Source: Panicum virgatum (lineage: Eukaryota; Streptophyta; Magnoliopsida; Poales; Poaceae). From it: a stretch of 64,000 nt of DNA. The stretch lies in the NCBI RefSeq assembly GCF_016808335.1, contig NC_053144.1, forward strand, positions 56,064,195-56,128,194, given 5' to 3'. Positions 47,649-61,600 of the stretch are shown piece after piece. The notes under the pieces are model-generated. The model did no database searches. It worked only from the letters and a program-made list of their open reading frames with translations, and was not told the origin of the DNA. Numbering within the stretch: position 1 is the first letter of the stretch; the number at the start of each line of letters is the position of its first letter. A program made the position numbers and the translations under genes.

Positions 47649-49049
47649 TTGATAAAGAAAGTCGTTTTGAAATTTTTGAAATTAAATATTTTAAACTTTA
47701 ACTATAATTAAATTCTTTTGAAAGTGATGTAAATAGTTTCATAAAAGTATATAGTTATAAATTTTTTATAGCTAAAAGATAGCGGTCAAAGTTATTTTCG
47801 GAGACCGTGCCGATAACCGAAACGACTTCCTTTATCAATCTGGAGGGAGTATAATTTATTCTAAATATAACTGTGAATATGGTTTTCACCCATAAATACA
47901 TAATGCACCTTACGATGTGTTGAATGCCAGAGTCTCGTCTACGCGGTGCTCTCATTTACACTCCTTGTAAATTGACAGTCTGGCCACACTGTTCATATCA
48001 GGTATTCGGATTGTCGATAGCAACTAAAAACACTTCAGATCTCCGTTGCCTGTTCCATTGCAGGCCAGGTGGGCGAATTATCTAACGGTCAAGCCAAAGA
48101 ACATTAGATTTTGCTGAATACTCCATCCGTCCTGAAATGTAAGGTACTGAAAGATTCAAAATTTGTATCGAATATAAGGCATTCTAGGAGTTTTGGACAA
48201 GCATTAAAGGAAATTATTTAATTCTTCATGGCTCTTAGCTGCATAATTACTTTTTTATTCCTTCTCTCGCTACTTAATTTTAGAACAACTTTAATTACAG
48301 CTGGTAAACTAAAAACTTTTGGAGAGTACATGCATCTTTTATTCTCTCCTTTAATCTATTCTAAAATGACACAATGTCAAAACTTGAAGAATTGTTGCGC
48401 CATCTATGATCAAATGTACAATCAAATGGAGATCAAATCCTGACAGCTACACCGCAGGGCATCAGTCACGCTAGTTCTTGTCTAAGTTTTCAGATTGCCA
48501 TGCCAAGATCAGCAGTATTGCCAGATTTTCAGGGAAAAGCAAGATCTAGTGTTGCCATGGTTCCGAGTTGCCATCCCATCAGCCAATCGCAAATGATACA
48601 ACTTGTGCTGACTAAGGTTTAAGGACAGAAGCTTGTTGGCAGCGAGTAAGCACACGCAAGACCAAGAACGAGGTGAAATACTACATATTCATATCTACTG
48701 CCTTTTGAACTCAACGTACAAACTTGAGCATTTGCGTAGATAGTAGATACATCTCGTCGAAGCTACTGCCTTTTGAACTCAACGTACAAACTTGAGCATT
48801 CTACATTCATATCTAGAAGAAAGTCATATTCATGGAAAAGGGAAACAAAAAAGAATCTAAAGGAAAAAAAAAACAGGTTCATGTAGATTCAAAATTTCCT
48901 GCACGGGCACTAGCGGCAGTGTCCTTCAACTACGCCTATAACTGCCTGAGGGTATTTTAGAACACTCTGAGCATCGAGACTACATCACTAAAACGAGACA
49001 TGACACTTCAGATTCCTCTTAGCAGATCCAAAAGTAGTACTGGTTCTTC
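47649..49049. other. Intergenic with Stowaway-like pieces and a direct repeat
   Basis: The stretch 47650-47853 ends in ctttatcaatctggagggagta and begins with gataaagaaagtcg, resembling a Stowaway/mariner MITE lacking its outer left end. Another Stowaway-like end (ctccatccgtcctgaaatg) starts near 48121. A 38-bp direct repeat is listed separately. No gene is seen. Confidence 0.45.
48695..48800 (+). repeat. 38-bp direct repeat, two identical copies
   Basis: A segment beginning ctactgccttttgaactc is present at 48695-48732 and again, identically, at 48763-48800, separated by 30 bp. Non-coding. Confidence 0.93.
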
Positions 49050-52000
49050 TTCATGATCGAAAGATGGAGAAGCCCTCGATCGAGACTTCTACAACCGTCT
49101 CTTAGGGACTCATGCACCGCGAGCCACCGCGATTGAGCTGAGTGCCCTCGACCTTCCTTCCCATGACCTGTCCTCTCTCGACCTGTCGTTCACTGAGGAG
49201 AAGGTGTGGGTGTAACACCCCTGTGTTAATCCTAGCGCTAATCACATGTTTAATCGCTAACTATGGTTAAGTAATGTCATTAGCTTCCTAATGACCGTTG
49301 TTATTACTTAAACCTCGCAGGAATTTGAGCACGTTTTCTACCTAATCCGAGCTCCAAATCAACTTCCGCTCAAAACGAAAGTTCTAGATCTTCTTTTCCT
49401 CTACAACTTTTATTTTGGTCAAATTTCATGTTCCCATGCAAAATTTTGAGTTCGGGATGGTCAAAATCGGGTCAAAATCGGTCAAAACGTTCACTGTGTT
49501 TCCCTGTTCGGCCCTGTGCTCGTACGCGACGCCCATGCCGCGACCGGCATACCGCCGGCGACCTCCACACGTCGGCCGTCGGCGAACCTCGCCTGCCGCG
49601 CTCACTCGCTCGTCCTTATCCCGTGCGCGCGTCCCTATCCATTCCCCGTTCCCTTCTTCTTCTTCCTGCTTGAGCTCGAGACGAGCCAAGCCGAGCAGAG
49701 CTCGCTATCGCTCGCCGCGCCGGCCACCCCTCGCCACCCCGCCTCAATCCCTCGCGCCCCAAGCCGCGCAGCCTTGCCCCGCAACTCCTCCACCCAGCCC
49801 CGACCTCGATTAGGCCATTCCCCGGCCGGAATCGGGTCGCCATCGCCGACCGCCATAGTTGCTCCACCGGAGCTCCGCCCCCTCCGTCGATCCCCTACCT
49901 CCGGCCCTTCTCTGTCCAAATCGAGGGCACGGTGAGCATCCACGCGACCTGCTCATGCTCCCCGGCCCTTTCCCCGCTCGATCCCCACGTTGCCGCCGCC
50001 GGGAACACGTCGCGCCGCCGTGAGCGCCTGGCCGTCGCCGCCACGAGGCCGCATTGCGCGCGCTCGCGGAGTGCTGCCACGAGCCCCAGGTCCGCCTGGC
50101 CCCCCTGGCCGCGGGCGCACCCCGCCTCCGCCGCTGGCCGGCCACGGCCGGGCCGGAACGCCATGCCTCTGCGCGCCCCTGCCTTGCGCCGCTGCGGGCC
50201 GCCGCGCCCGCCCCCTGCGCCTCCCCACAGCCGCCCCTGCTCCGCCCTGCGCCGGCCCGGCCGGGCTGCCCCGGCTGTGGGTGGGCGAGGCTGCGCCGCC
50301 GGCGAGCCGCCGGCCGGCCGCCGCCGCCGTGCCTGCCGTGGCCCCGGCCATGGCCCCGGCGCGGACAAAACAGGGGAGCTGGGCTGGGCTCCCTCACACT
50401 GACGGGTGGGGCCCTGTCATCAGCCCCCTATTTAGATTTTTGTTTTCCAAATTCATTTATTTATTTCGGCTGAAAACTTTGAAAATGTGTAGAAAAATAT
50501 AGGAAAATTCAAAAAATACAAACTAAATTTTGTTGGGTTTCTTAGATCACGATCTTCAGAGAAAAAATGTGCATGTGTGTAAAATGTCACTTTTGCCCCT
50601 GCTAAAAATGTGGTTTGTGCTTAAACTAGTTTATTTTGTATCGGTTGTTCTGTTTGTCTAAAAATCATGAAATTTATGCAATGGCCTAATCTTTGTATGT
50701 GTAATACATTGTAAAAATTTCAGGTGCTAGTGCTGTGCACTTTTGTGTAAATCTAATCGTGTTTAGTTTAACTTGCTAGGGTTAAAATAAATACTTTCTA
50801 TCATCAATAAATATTGGAAAAATTGTGTGGCATGCTTTATCAAAATCATGTTATTTTGGTAAATTCTTGTTTCTGGATCACATCTGTAAGTTAGGTCTTT
50901 GCTTTTAATTTGTTCCTAGCTATGGTCTTTTCTTTTATAGGTGTTGCTAGTTAATTCCTTCATGCATGTGAGCTCCTGTTTTAGTCATTCTAATCTTGTA
51001 GGCCCAGGTTGATGCTTGTTGTAGGTACCTTGCCTAGGGTTGCTTGATAGTAATTTCTTTTAGGTCCATAATTTAATCCATATTGCTTTAGGGCTGTGTT
51101 TAATCATCTGAAGCAAGTTTAGTAACTGTTGTTTGGAGGAAACACTTCAGGCTAAAATAAATTGAATGAACTCTCGTATTATAGCACCAACCCGTTTTTG
51201 CCTTTTGAGCTGGTTTGTCGTGTTTGCTCGATAAATGATTGCCCAGTCAGGTCTTTCTTGCAATTGTATTGCATCATGAGCACTAATGCATCATGTGTTG
51301 TTTTCTTTATTTTCATGCACTCGCCTCGTTGCATATCATTTAGGTACGCTAGACGTACAACGTGCGGATGTGGAGCACGTGCTGACGGAACCGAACCACA
51401 AGACGGTGTTGGGTGGACGCATCCTGAAGAAAGAAGAACCCGCTGGAGCAACCGAAGACCCGGCTCAAAGTTGGAAGGGCCCAAGGCCTTGTTAGTACTA
51501 ACACTAGCTTAGTGTTACTCCCAGGCAAGCCCCGGTGCATAACCTACTATTTTAATTTATGAATAATTATATAATTATAATTTGTGCATTACGTTTTTAG
51601 GAATTGTTTGGAATCTTAGTTGCATTATCCCCAGGTTCCTTTGGTCTTATACTAGTATATATATATAGGTCGTTAGTACTGCCATGCTTGAATAGGATTC
51701 GGTAGAAGTCGAGTGATTTCCTATCACTCGCGAGATATAGGACCATTGGGATTTTTGATGGCAAAGTTATTGGAGAAAGGATTGATGAGGAAAGAGAAAT
51801 GGAGACCGGACGGAGATGAATATGATTATGGATATGAAATGGATGAAGAGTATACCTCCGCCTGTGTCGATTAAGGCCCGTACCGTTGTCTGGCCCTGCT
51901 GATCGAGTTTGAACAGTACTAACCGCACGCCGGGAGTAGGAGTTAGTCGAAACCGGTAAGCTCAGTAACATATGTGCACCGGTAGGCGGACTTGATACTG

Positions 52001-55000
52001 TCTTCACCAGTGGAGCTAGTATAAAAACTCATGGCTGACCCTTCGTTGGTATCGGTGGGGCTAGCAGTCCCGGGTCGCAGGGCAGTTCGGCTATTTGGTG
52101 TGCATATGTGAAGGGTTGCCACGTATGGTCCGACGGGACCTATATATGACGTGTGTGTTAGGTCCACCTTGCAAGGTTAAATCGGATCGATTCGCCGTCA
52201 GTCGCTCTCGGATATGAGCACCTTGATCGCAGCACCGCATCGTAGTAAGGAAATGGAACATGAAGGATATTTGGAAATGATTTTCTGAATTAATATTCAA
52301 TATTTATCATGTTTGCTTTAACTATGCAAATCTTAGCTGATAATTTATCTATATAGAATCTTGAGCTAAAATATTGAAAGTAAGGATCCACCCTTAGATG
52401 CTTTTCCACAAAACCAATCCACCAGCCCAAAAGCCTTGCATGTCTATATAATGGGCTAAGTATACCCTTAGTCGGGTAAGTCTTGCTGAGTATTAGTATA
52501 CTCAGAGTTTGTTGTTACCTTGTTTTCAGGTATTTATTGTTGGTGGAAGCTGACCAGGATTCACGTCGGTGGGCTCGATGTGACATCCTCCCGACTTCGT
52601 AGATCTCGTAGTTTTCAAACTGAACTTCCTTTCTAAATTTCCGCTGCACTTTTAACTCTGATAACTTTTATTTAAACTTAATTGTAATACTTTACTTTGT
52701 AAATTTAATTTTGAGAACTTTAGTCTGCTTGTAATAATCTGTGCTCATCTTCGTGCGAGACTTCCGGTGTTTTCGATATTTAACCCAACAGGCTGCCGGA
52801 TTACACCATTTTAAGTGCACTATAACTTGATTAATGCTTAAAATGATAGTTAGTGCACTTAAACCGGTTTAATTTAGGCGGTTCTATTACAGTGGGCAAC
52901 CATTAAGACGTTGCTGTCCGACAAGGCGCCAGGGCCGGATGGTTTCACTGGCCGTTTCTACAAGGAGTGTTGACTGGTGATTAAAGATGACATCATGGAG
53001 GTGCTACGAGTGATTCAGGAGGGGGATGGGAGGAAGTTGCACCTCCTTAACTTGGCATTCCTTATCCTCATCCCGAAGAAGCCGGATGCAGTCGAAGTGA
53101 AGGATTTTCGCCCGATCAGCCTTGTGCACAGCTTTGCCAAGCTGGTGACCAAGATCCTAGCCAATCTTTGGCCCCAAGGCTAAACTCTTTGGTTTCGACC
53201 AACCAGAGTGCGTTCGTCCGAGGAAGGTGCATCCATGACAACTTCCTCCTCGTGCAGTAGATGGCTAGGTTCTTGCATAATCGGAGGGAACCACGCCTTC
53301 TACTCAAGCTCGACATCACGAAGGCCTTTGACTCTGTATCTTGGCCATTCCTTCTTGAGGTCATGTCCCATTTGGGTATTGGGAGGCGTTGGCTGGAGAT
53401 CATCTGCTGCCTGCTTCGCTCAGCTTCCACCCGGGTACTGCTCAATGGACAACAAGGGTAGTGGATCGCTCATCGGCGGGGACTTCGCCAGGGGGGCCCA
53501 TTGTCGCCCATGCTCTTCATCCTCGTCATGGATGTGCTGAACGCCCTGATTGGGAAGGCTGATAAGGAGGCGCTTCTCCAGCCTTTTAGCTACCGATCGA
53601 GTGAAGCACCGCGTCTCGTTGTACGCGGATGATGTGGCTCTCTTCATCCGCCCCTCTCCTGAAGATTTGTCCACCACTAAGGAGATCCTGCAACTCTTCG
53701 GGGAGGCGAGCGGGCTTCGCACAAACATGTAGAAGAGCTCCATTGTACCAATCCGCTGCGACACCGAGCAGGTCGAGGTCATCTCGAGCGTCATGCCCTG
53801 CGAGGTGATGGACTTCCCTTGCAAGTACCTGGGCCTGCCACTCTCTATTCGGAAGCTTACCAAGGCGGATCTCCAGCCCATGGTGGATAAGGTCGCCGAC
53901 ATGCTCTCGGGCTGGAAGGCGGCGTTGATGTCCACGACAGGGCATGCGATCCTGGTGAAGACCGTGCTGACAGCAGTCCCGGTCTATCTGTTGATTGCTC
54001 TAGATGCGCCTAAGTGGCTTCTCCGCGCCATTGATAAGCTATGTCGAGCCTTCCTATGGAAGGGATGTCCACAGGTGAATGGCGGACACTGTCCTGTGGC
54101 ATGGGAGCGGGCGTGCCGCCCGGAGGAGCTTGGAGGGCTAGGTATCCATAACCTGGAGACCCTAGGGTGGGCACTCCGAATGCGTTGGCTATGGCTTAGT
54201 AAGACGGACCCTGGGCGACATTCAACATCAAGGTGCACCCCAACGTCACAGCCATGTTCACCATTTCGGTTTCCTCCTTGGTGGGAGATGAAAGAACGAC
54301 CCTCTTCTGGAAGGATCGTTGGCTGCACGGCAAGTCCATCGAAGAGCTTGCTCCGGCTCTGGTTCCTTTTGTGAACAAGCGAGCGCGATCTCGGAGGACT
54401 ATTAATGAGGCCATGCAGGATTTGCGATGGGTGGGTGACATTGCAGGTGGGTTGTCGGTGCCGGCAATCGTGGACTACCTGGAGCTTTGGGATACCTTGG
54501 AGAATGTTCAGTTGCTCGAGAATCAGCCGGACCAACATCTTTGGACACCGGAGAGCTTGGGTACTTACTCCGCTCGATCAGCTTTTGCTAGGTTCATTGT
54601 GGGCTCTTCTGGTTTCGAGCCGTACAAGCGCCTATGGAAGTCTTGGGCGCCCCTTCGGTGCAAGATATTTCTCTGGTTGGCCATGCTCAATAGGTGCTGG
54701 ACAGTGGATCGGCTAGCCCGTCGGGGTCTCCAACACCCAGACAAAGTGCCTCCGTTGCGATCAAGAGGAGGAGACAGTCCAACACATTCTCACATCTTGC
54801 GTTTTCGCAAGACAGGTTTGGATGACCGTCCTTGGGAGGGTAGGCCTACAGCACCTAGCCCCCACTTTGGAGTTCGACACCTTCAAAGATTAGTGGAGAT
54901 GGGCATCACGAAGGGCGCCGAAGGCTGCTAGGAAAGGCATGAACTCCCTGGTAATCCTCACAGCTTGGTCCATCTGGAAGATGCACAACTAGTGCATGTT

Positions 55001-55022
55001 TGATGGCTGCCAGCCGGCCGCC
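49050..55022 (+). pseudogene. Decayed LINE ORF2, split by a solo LTR and cut by a second LTR element
   Basis: LINE RT coding sequence reads on the plus strand from about 49063 to 49210, is interrupted by the LTR at 49211-52891, and resumes at 52892 in register with the left part. The core has APGPDGFTG, LIPKKPDAVEVKDFRPISL, the catalytic YADDVALF near 53616-53640, KYLGLPLS, and C-terminal segments resembling zf-RVT (54600-54800). Numerous stops and at least three frameshifts (near 53180, 53460 and 54200) show long decay. It stops at 55022 where the second LTR element begins. Its 5' boundary near 49050 is approximate, and its 3' end lies beyond the second element, outside the window. Confidence 0.82.
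49211..52891 (+). mobile_element. 3.68-kb solo LTR of a Tekay/Del-type chromovirus
   Basis: It starts TGTAACACCCCTGTG and ends CTATTACA, with a perfect 5-bp duplication GTGGG at 49206-49210 and 52892-52896. It contains no gag-pol. It is homologous, in inverted orientation, to the LTR at 55023-58661. The two start with the same 20 or so bases but are clearly diverged further in, so they are separate insertions. A GC-rich block at 49500-50400 gives low-complexity ORFs that I treat as non-coding. The remaining sequence has promoter-like AT-rich parts. Confidence 0.93.
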
Positions 55023-58000
55023 TGTAGTAGCACCGTCCAAATTAAACCGGCTTAAATGCACTAACCATCATCTTAATACTTAATCAAGTTACTGTGCACT
55101 TAAAATGGTTTAACCTGACAGGCTGTCGGGTAAAATCCCGATTGAACTACTGTACTCCAGGATCACAATTGCACTTAGACCCGTACGAAGATGAGCACAG
55201 GTGATACCAGCATACAGAAATCTTCAAATTAATTTACAACACAGGTTTTACATAAAAGGTTTAAATACAAATAACAGAGTTCAAAAGCACAGCGGAAGTT
55301 TAAAACTGAGTTCGAAATACAATACGATAACCACGACGACGATACAAGGTGAGCTCCACATCCTGCCCACCGATATGATGCCAACCTGCCCGATCTTCAC
55401 GGGGAAGACGGGGCCCACTCGACAGTCCACCCAGGAGGAAGCGGATGTCCAATCCAGGACGCGCAGACCTCCTCGAAGTCATCAGGGACACAACCTGCTT
55501 AAAAGGGTTACAACAACAACCCTGAGTATACTAATACTCAGCAAGGCTTACCCGACTCTGGGTATACTTAGCCCATTACCTAGACATGCAAAGCTTTTTG
55601 GCTCTGGAGTTCTTTTGCTGAAAGGCTACTAGAAGTGAATCCTTACTTTCAATATTTTAGCTCCATTTAGTACAGCGAGTATTAGCTAAACTTGCCTAAA
55701 CATCAAGAGCACACATGGTGGATCAAAATATTCTTCAGTAACTCACAAACCACCCTTTTCCATTCCGTTCTCATTCCACTTTCTTACTACGATGTGACAA
55801 AGTGACCAATGCTCTCATATCCGCGAGTCACGGTGAATCGATCCGATTTAACCTTTCAAGGTGGACCTAACTCACACGACACGTGAAAAGCCAGTCGGGC
55901 CACACACGTCAACTGTTCCCATCATCACCCCGACGTCTGAATCACGCCTGCCAAAACCTGGGTGAAGGGTCCCTCACGGCGAACTCCCAGAGAACCCGAA
56001 GGCGACATACTATCCAACACCCGCCATCATTCCACTCCCAGAGTAGCAGGTCGCGATTCAAAGTATCGTTGCAAATCAGGTAATTAGTTTACCGGTTTCG
56101 ACTACCTCCTACTTCCGGTATGTGGTTAGTACTGTTCAATCCTCGATCAACACTGCCAACAACGGAACGGTCCTCAATCGACACAGGCGGAGAATTCTTT
56201 TCATCCCTTCCATACCATTAATCCAACTCATTTCCGCCCGGTCTCCATTTCTCTTTACTCAACCATTCAATTCAAAGCCCTAACTAAGGAATCAAGATCC
56301 TAAAACTCGCGAGTGACAGTAATCACTCGACTTTTACCGAGATCCTACTTAGCAAGCATTACTAACGATACCTACACACTAGTATGGACTCACAGGTACC
56401 TAGGGAGAACATGCATACTAGAGTTTCAAAATAACTCCTAAAACTTAAATGCACAAATATATAAATAAACATTGAATAATTTAAATTATGGTTATGCTCC
56501 GGGGCTTGCCTTGCAGGTCAGCGGGGTTAACAACTTCTTCGCAAGTGGGCTCGCCTGCGTCTTCCTGCTGCTCTCCCGCCTGCGGCTCCTGGATCGGCTC
56601 GGCGATCAGCTCGTAGGCAGCTTCGTTCGTGGCGTCTACACGAATAAAAATATGCCATGCAACAATTAGAACACAGTGCAATGCATGAGCGCTTATGATG
56701 CAATGTAATGAGATACAATGCAAAACGAGTCACAATCAAGACTGACCAACATTAAATTGAATAAACACAACAACAGGGCTAAAACCGAAAGGGTGTGGTG
56801 CTGATGATTGGTTTCAAGACTTCAAAATATTTTAGCCTGAAGTGTTTCCTTCAAAACAACAACTCCTAAACTTACTCAGAGTAGCAGGGATTAAGACAGA
56901 CTCTTGCTTTGCCGGGGTTACACATGCATGAAATAATACTCAATTAACCACAAGGACAAATGAAAAGTGCTGCTAGAAGCCAAATAAAAGTAAAGATTTG
57001 ACTTGCAGATGATCTAGCAACAATAATTTATCCAAAATAACATGATTTTGATAAAGCATGCCATAAAAATTTTCCCAACATTTATTGCTGCTAACAAAGC
57101 ATTGAATTAACCCTAGCAAGGTAAATGAAACATAATTAGATCTACACAAAAGTGCGCAACACTAGCACCTGAAATTTTTATAGTGGATTACACATGCAAG
57201 GATTAAGTCACTGCGAATTTTTCATAATTTTTAGAGCAACAGAACAAGTGTTAATAATTCAACTAGCTTAAACACAAATTGAATTTTCATCTGGGGCAAA
57301 ACTGACAATTCATAGGCACAAGCATTTTTCTTCTGAATATCTTGATTTTAGAAACCTAACAAAATTGGGTTTGCATTTTTAGGAATTTTGTGCGATTTAT
57401 TATGCAATTTAGAAGTTTCAGCCGAGATAAGTATAAGAAAACAAAAAAGATAAAGGGGGGGGGCGCTGACAGCCGGGCCCCACTTGCCAGTGGGCGCCGG
57501 CCCAGCTGCTCCAATCCCCCCTCCTCTGCTCTGCCCCGCGCAAAGGCCGTGGCCGGCGAGGCACCGCGGCGGCGGCGCGTCCTGGCCAGGCAGCGGCTCG
57601 CCGGCGGCGCGGCCTGGCCCGCCCGCGGCCCAGGCAGCCCGGCGGGGCCGGCGCCCGCGGCGACACAGGAGGGCACGCGCGCAGCGCGGCTAGCGGCGAC
57701 GCAGAGGCAGGGCAACAGCGGCGCGCGGCCGTTCCGGCCCGGCAGGCGGCGGCCAGGCGGCGGGGTAGCATCCGCGGCGGCTGGCGGCTGCGGGGCGCGC
57801 GGTGGTGGCGTGCGTCCCCGCGCAGGGAGTGCTGGCGGCGTGCGCGCGCGGCGTGTCCGCGGAGGCGCGGCGGCGATTCGGCGGCAGCGGTGCCGAAATC
57901 GAAAGGGGAGAGGGTCGGGGAGCAGGAGAGGGTTGCGGGGAAGCTCACCACTGCTCGATTTGGGGTGGAGGATGGCCGGAAGGGGGTCGTCGACATGAGG

Positions 58001-58661
58001 GGCGAAGCTCGGGGCGGAGTTTTAATGGTGGACGGCGGTCTGTAGGTCGATTTCGGCCGGGGTGTGGCTCGGCCGAGCTCGGCGACAGTGGAGGAGGTGG
58101 AGGTCTAGGTGGATCGGGGTTCGGGAGGGTCGGGGTGCGAGGAACGGCGGCAGAGCGACGAACGACGGCCGACGCGACGAGCTCTGCTCGCTTTGGCTCG
58201 CCGTGTACTGAGGAAGGAGAAGGGAGGAACGGAACGGGAAGCTTCGAGGCGTCCGCGTGGCTAAGAGCGGCGCTCAGACGCCGAGGTCGGGCGCGATAGC
58301 CGACGTGTGGAGGCTCGCCGGCGTCCAGACGCCGACGCCGATATGGGCGTCACAGGAAAAACACTGGAGCGGCACAGTGATCGGATTTCAAGATTTTGAC
58401 TCGATTTTGGTTAACTGAAACTCCAAATTTCATGTAGCAACTTGAAATTTGGCTAAAATAAAAGTTGTAGAAGAAGGAAAGATCTACAACTTTCGTTTTA
58501 GGCGAAAATCGATTTGAAACTCGGATCATTGAGAAAACGAGATCGAACACGGCTAAGACAAAGATTAAAACACGGACTCGATTATCGCTAATGATGCGTT
58601 TACGCCAGGATTAGCGATTAAACACGTGGTTAGCGAGTTCGATTAACACAGGGGTGTTACA

Positions 58662-58676
58662 GCCTTCCCCCCTTAA
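58662..58676 (-). other. Polypurine tract of the chromovirus
   Basis: On the minus strand the bases AAGGGGGGAAGGC directly precede the 3' LTR. This is the expected primer site for plus-strand DNA synthesis and supports the LTR boundary. Confidence 0.8.
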
Positions 58677-61600
58677 AGGAATCTCGTCCCGAGATTCACA
58701 CACGATAGAAAGTATAAGGCGAGAAGGTTCGAAGATGAAGTACCTGGATGAGCGTTTAAAAAGTCTGGATACTTGGATCTCAGAAATTCCTCTTTTTCCC
58801 AAGTAGCTTCTTCTTCGGAGTGATTGCTCCATTGAACTTTGTAGAATCGGTTGGTGGTGCGTCGAGTAACTCGATCCTTGCGATCAATAATCTTGATAGG
58901 ATGCTCAGAATAAGTGAGATCAGACTCTAATTGAATCGAGTCACTTTCAACAACTTCAGTCGAAACTCTAAGGCACATTCTGAGTTGTGACACATGGAAG
59001 ATGTTATGAACTGCAGAAAGATTCGCTGGAAGATTCAAACGGTAAGCCACAGGACCGCATCGTTCCACAATTGGATATGGACCGATGTAGCGGGGAGCTA
59101 ACTTCCCTTTTATTCCGAATCTCTGCACGCCTTTCCAAAGTGATACTTTTAAATAGACATGGTCACCGACCTTAAAGACGAGTGGATCTGTTCTTTTATC
59201 CACATAGCTCTTCTGTCGAGACTGCGCAATCTTTAAGTTGGCTTGGATAAGACGGACTTGTTCTTCGGCCTCTTGAACCATGTCGGGCCCAAAGATAGTT
59301 CTTTCACCCGCTTCAGACCAATTCAAAGGTGTTTGACATCGACGACCATATAATGCTTCAAATGGTGCCATTTTGATGCTTTCTTGATAACTATTGTTAT
59401 AAGAAAATTCAGCTAATGGCAAACATTGATCCCATTTCTGTGGATAGGTTAAGATGCAGGCACGGAGCATATCCTCCAAAATTTGATTTATCCTCTCGGT
59501 TTGGCCGTCTGTCTGAGGGTGATATGCAGAGCTACGAATAAGATGAGTTCCCAAGCAAGCATGTAATTGCTCCAAAAAAACGAGCAATGAATTGAGTTCC
59601 ACGATCAGAAATGATGGTCTTTGGCACACCATGCAAACAAAGTATGCGATTAATATACAATTCCGCATACTGCTTGGTCAAGTATGTCATCTTAACAGGG
59701 AGGAAATGTGCCGACTTGGTCAACCTATCCACTACAACCCAAATAGAGTCGTAACCCTTTTGAGTTCGAGGTAAGCCGACGATGAAATCCATACTTATAT
59801 CTTCCCATTTCCATTCTGGAATATTCAAGGGCTGGAGAGTTCCAGCTGGTCTGAGATGACTAGCCTTAACTCTTCTACAGATGTCACATTCTGACACATA
59901 TTTGGCTATTTCTCTTTTCATTCGAGTCCACCAAAATTGTTGCTTCAGGTCTTGGTACATCTTGTTGCTACCCGGATGAATTGATAGTCGTGACGTATGG
60001 GCTTCGTCAAGAATTTGTTTTCTAAGCTCAAAATTCTTAGGCACCACTAATCGGTTCTTGAACCATAACACATTCTCAGTATCCTGGTGGAAGCAATTCA
60101 CTTTAGGGTCTCCTTCTGATAGTCTTCTCTAAATTTCCTTCACCCCTTTATCTTGCTTTTGTGCCGTGATGATGAGATCACGAAGAGTAGGAGTAAGCTC
60201 TAGATGAGCCAATGTGCCATGTGGTACAATGCTTAAATTTAGCTTTTTCCATTTCATAGCAAAGAGGCTCGCTTAATGGTATAGCTGAAATGCAATGACA
60301 GTGAGCTTTGCGACTTAGCGCATCGGCAACTACATTCGCCTTGCCAGGATGATAATGCACTTCGAGCTCATAATCTTTAATCAACTCAAGCCATCTTCTT
60401 TGACGCATGTTCAAATCAGCTTGGGTGAAAAGATATTTGAGACTCTTGTGATCAGTATAGATGTTGCACAATGATCCTAAAAGATAGTGTCGCCAGATCT
60501 TCAGAGCATGGACCACAGCTGCTAATTCAAGATCATGAGTGGGATAGTTTTCTTCATGATGCTTGAGTTATCAAGATGCATAAGCAATCACTCGGTTCTC
60601 CTGCATCAAGACACAACCGAGTCATGTGCCCGAGGCATCACAATAGACATCAAAAGGTTTTGTAGTGTCGGGGTGGGCCAAAATTGGAGCTGAAGTGAGA
60701 AGTGTTTTCAATTTCCGAAAGGCTTCTTCACAATGACTACTCCAATAGAACTTGACACCTTTCTTAAGAAATTCAGTCATCAGCTTCGCAATTTTGGAGA
60801 ATTCTGGGATGAATCGACGATAATACCCAGCTAAGCCCAAGAAACTGCGAATTTCAGGAACTGAAGTTGGGGCTTCCCAATCGAGTACATCCCGCACTTT
60901 ACTGGGATCCATAGAGATGCCCTCAGCAGATATAACAGGACTGAGGAATGGTACTTCCTTCAGCCAGAAGTCACACTTGCTGAGTTTGGCATAAAGCTGG
61001 TGCTCTCTCAGACGCTGAAGTACTATGCGAAGATGATGAGCATGTTCTTCCTCATTCTTGGAGTAGATCAAGATATCATCAATAAAGACCACGACGAACT
61101 TGTCTAACTCCGGCATGAATACCGAATTCATGAGGTACATGAAATAAGCGGGAGCATTGGTTAATCCGAAAGACATTACCAAATACTCGTATAGACCATA
61201 ACGAGTAGAGAAAGCTGTTTTTGGTATATCAACCGGTCTGATTTTGATTTGATGATAGCCAGATCGTAGATCTATTTTTGAGAATATCTTAGCTCCGGCT
61301 AGTTGGTCAAAAAGAATATCAATACGAGGAAGTGGGTATTTGTTTTTGATCGTAACTGCATTCAGAGGCCTGTAATCCACACATAGCCTCAGCCCATGAT
61401 ATTTCTTCTTTACGAACAGAGCCGGGCAACCCCAAGGTGAGGTGCTCGGTCGAATAAAGCCTTTATCTAGCAACTCTTGTAACTGGATTTTTAATTCCGC
61501 TAACTCACTCGGAGTCATTCTATATGGCCTTCGAGATATGGGCGCTGTGCCAGGCTGTAACTCAATGACAAACTCAATATCTCGATCGGGAGGCATGCCT

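Noticed and set aside
49810..50502. Several ORFs of 130-195 codons on both strands in the solo LTR
   Set aside because: They lie in the GC-rich block of a chromovirus LTR, overlap on both strands and lack any domain. The same block exists in the second LTR (57400-58300).
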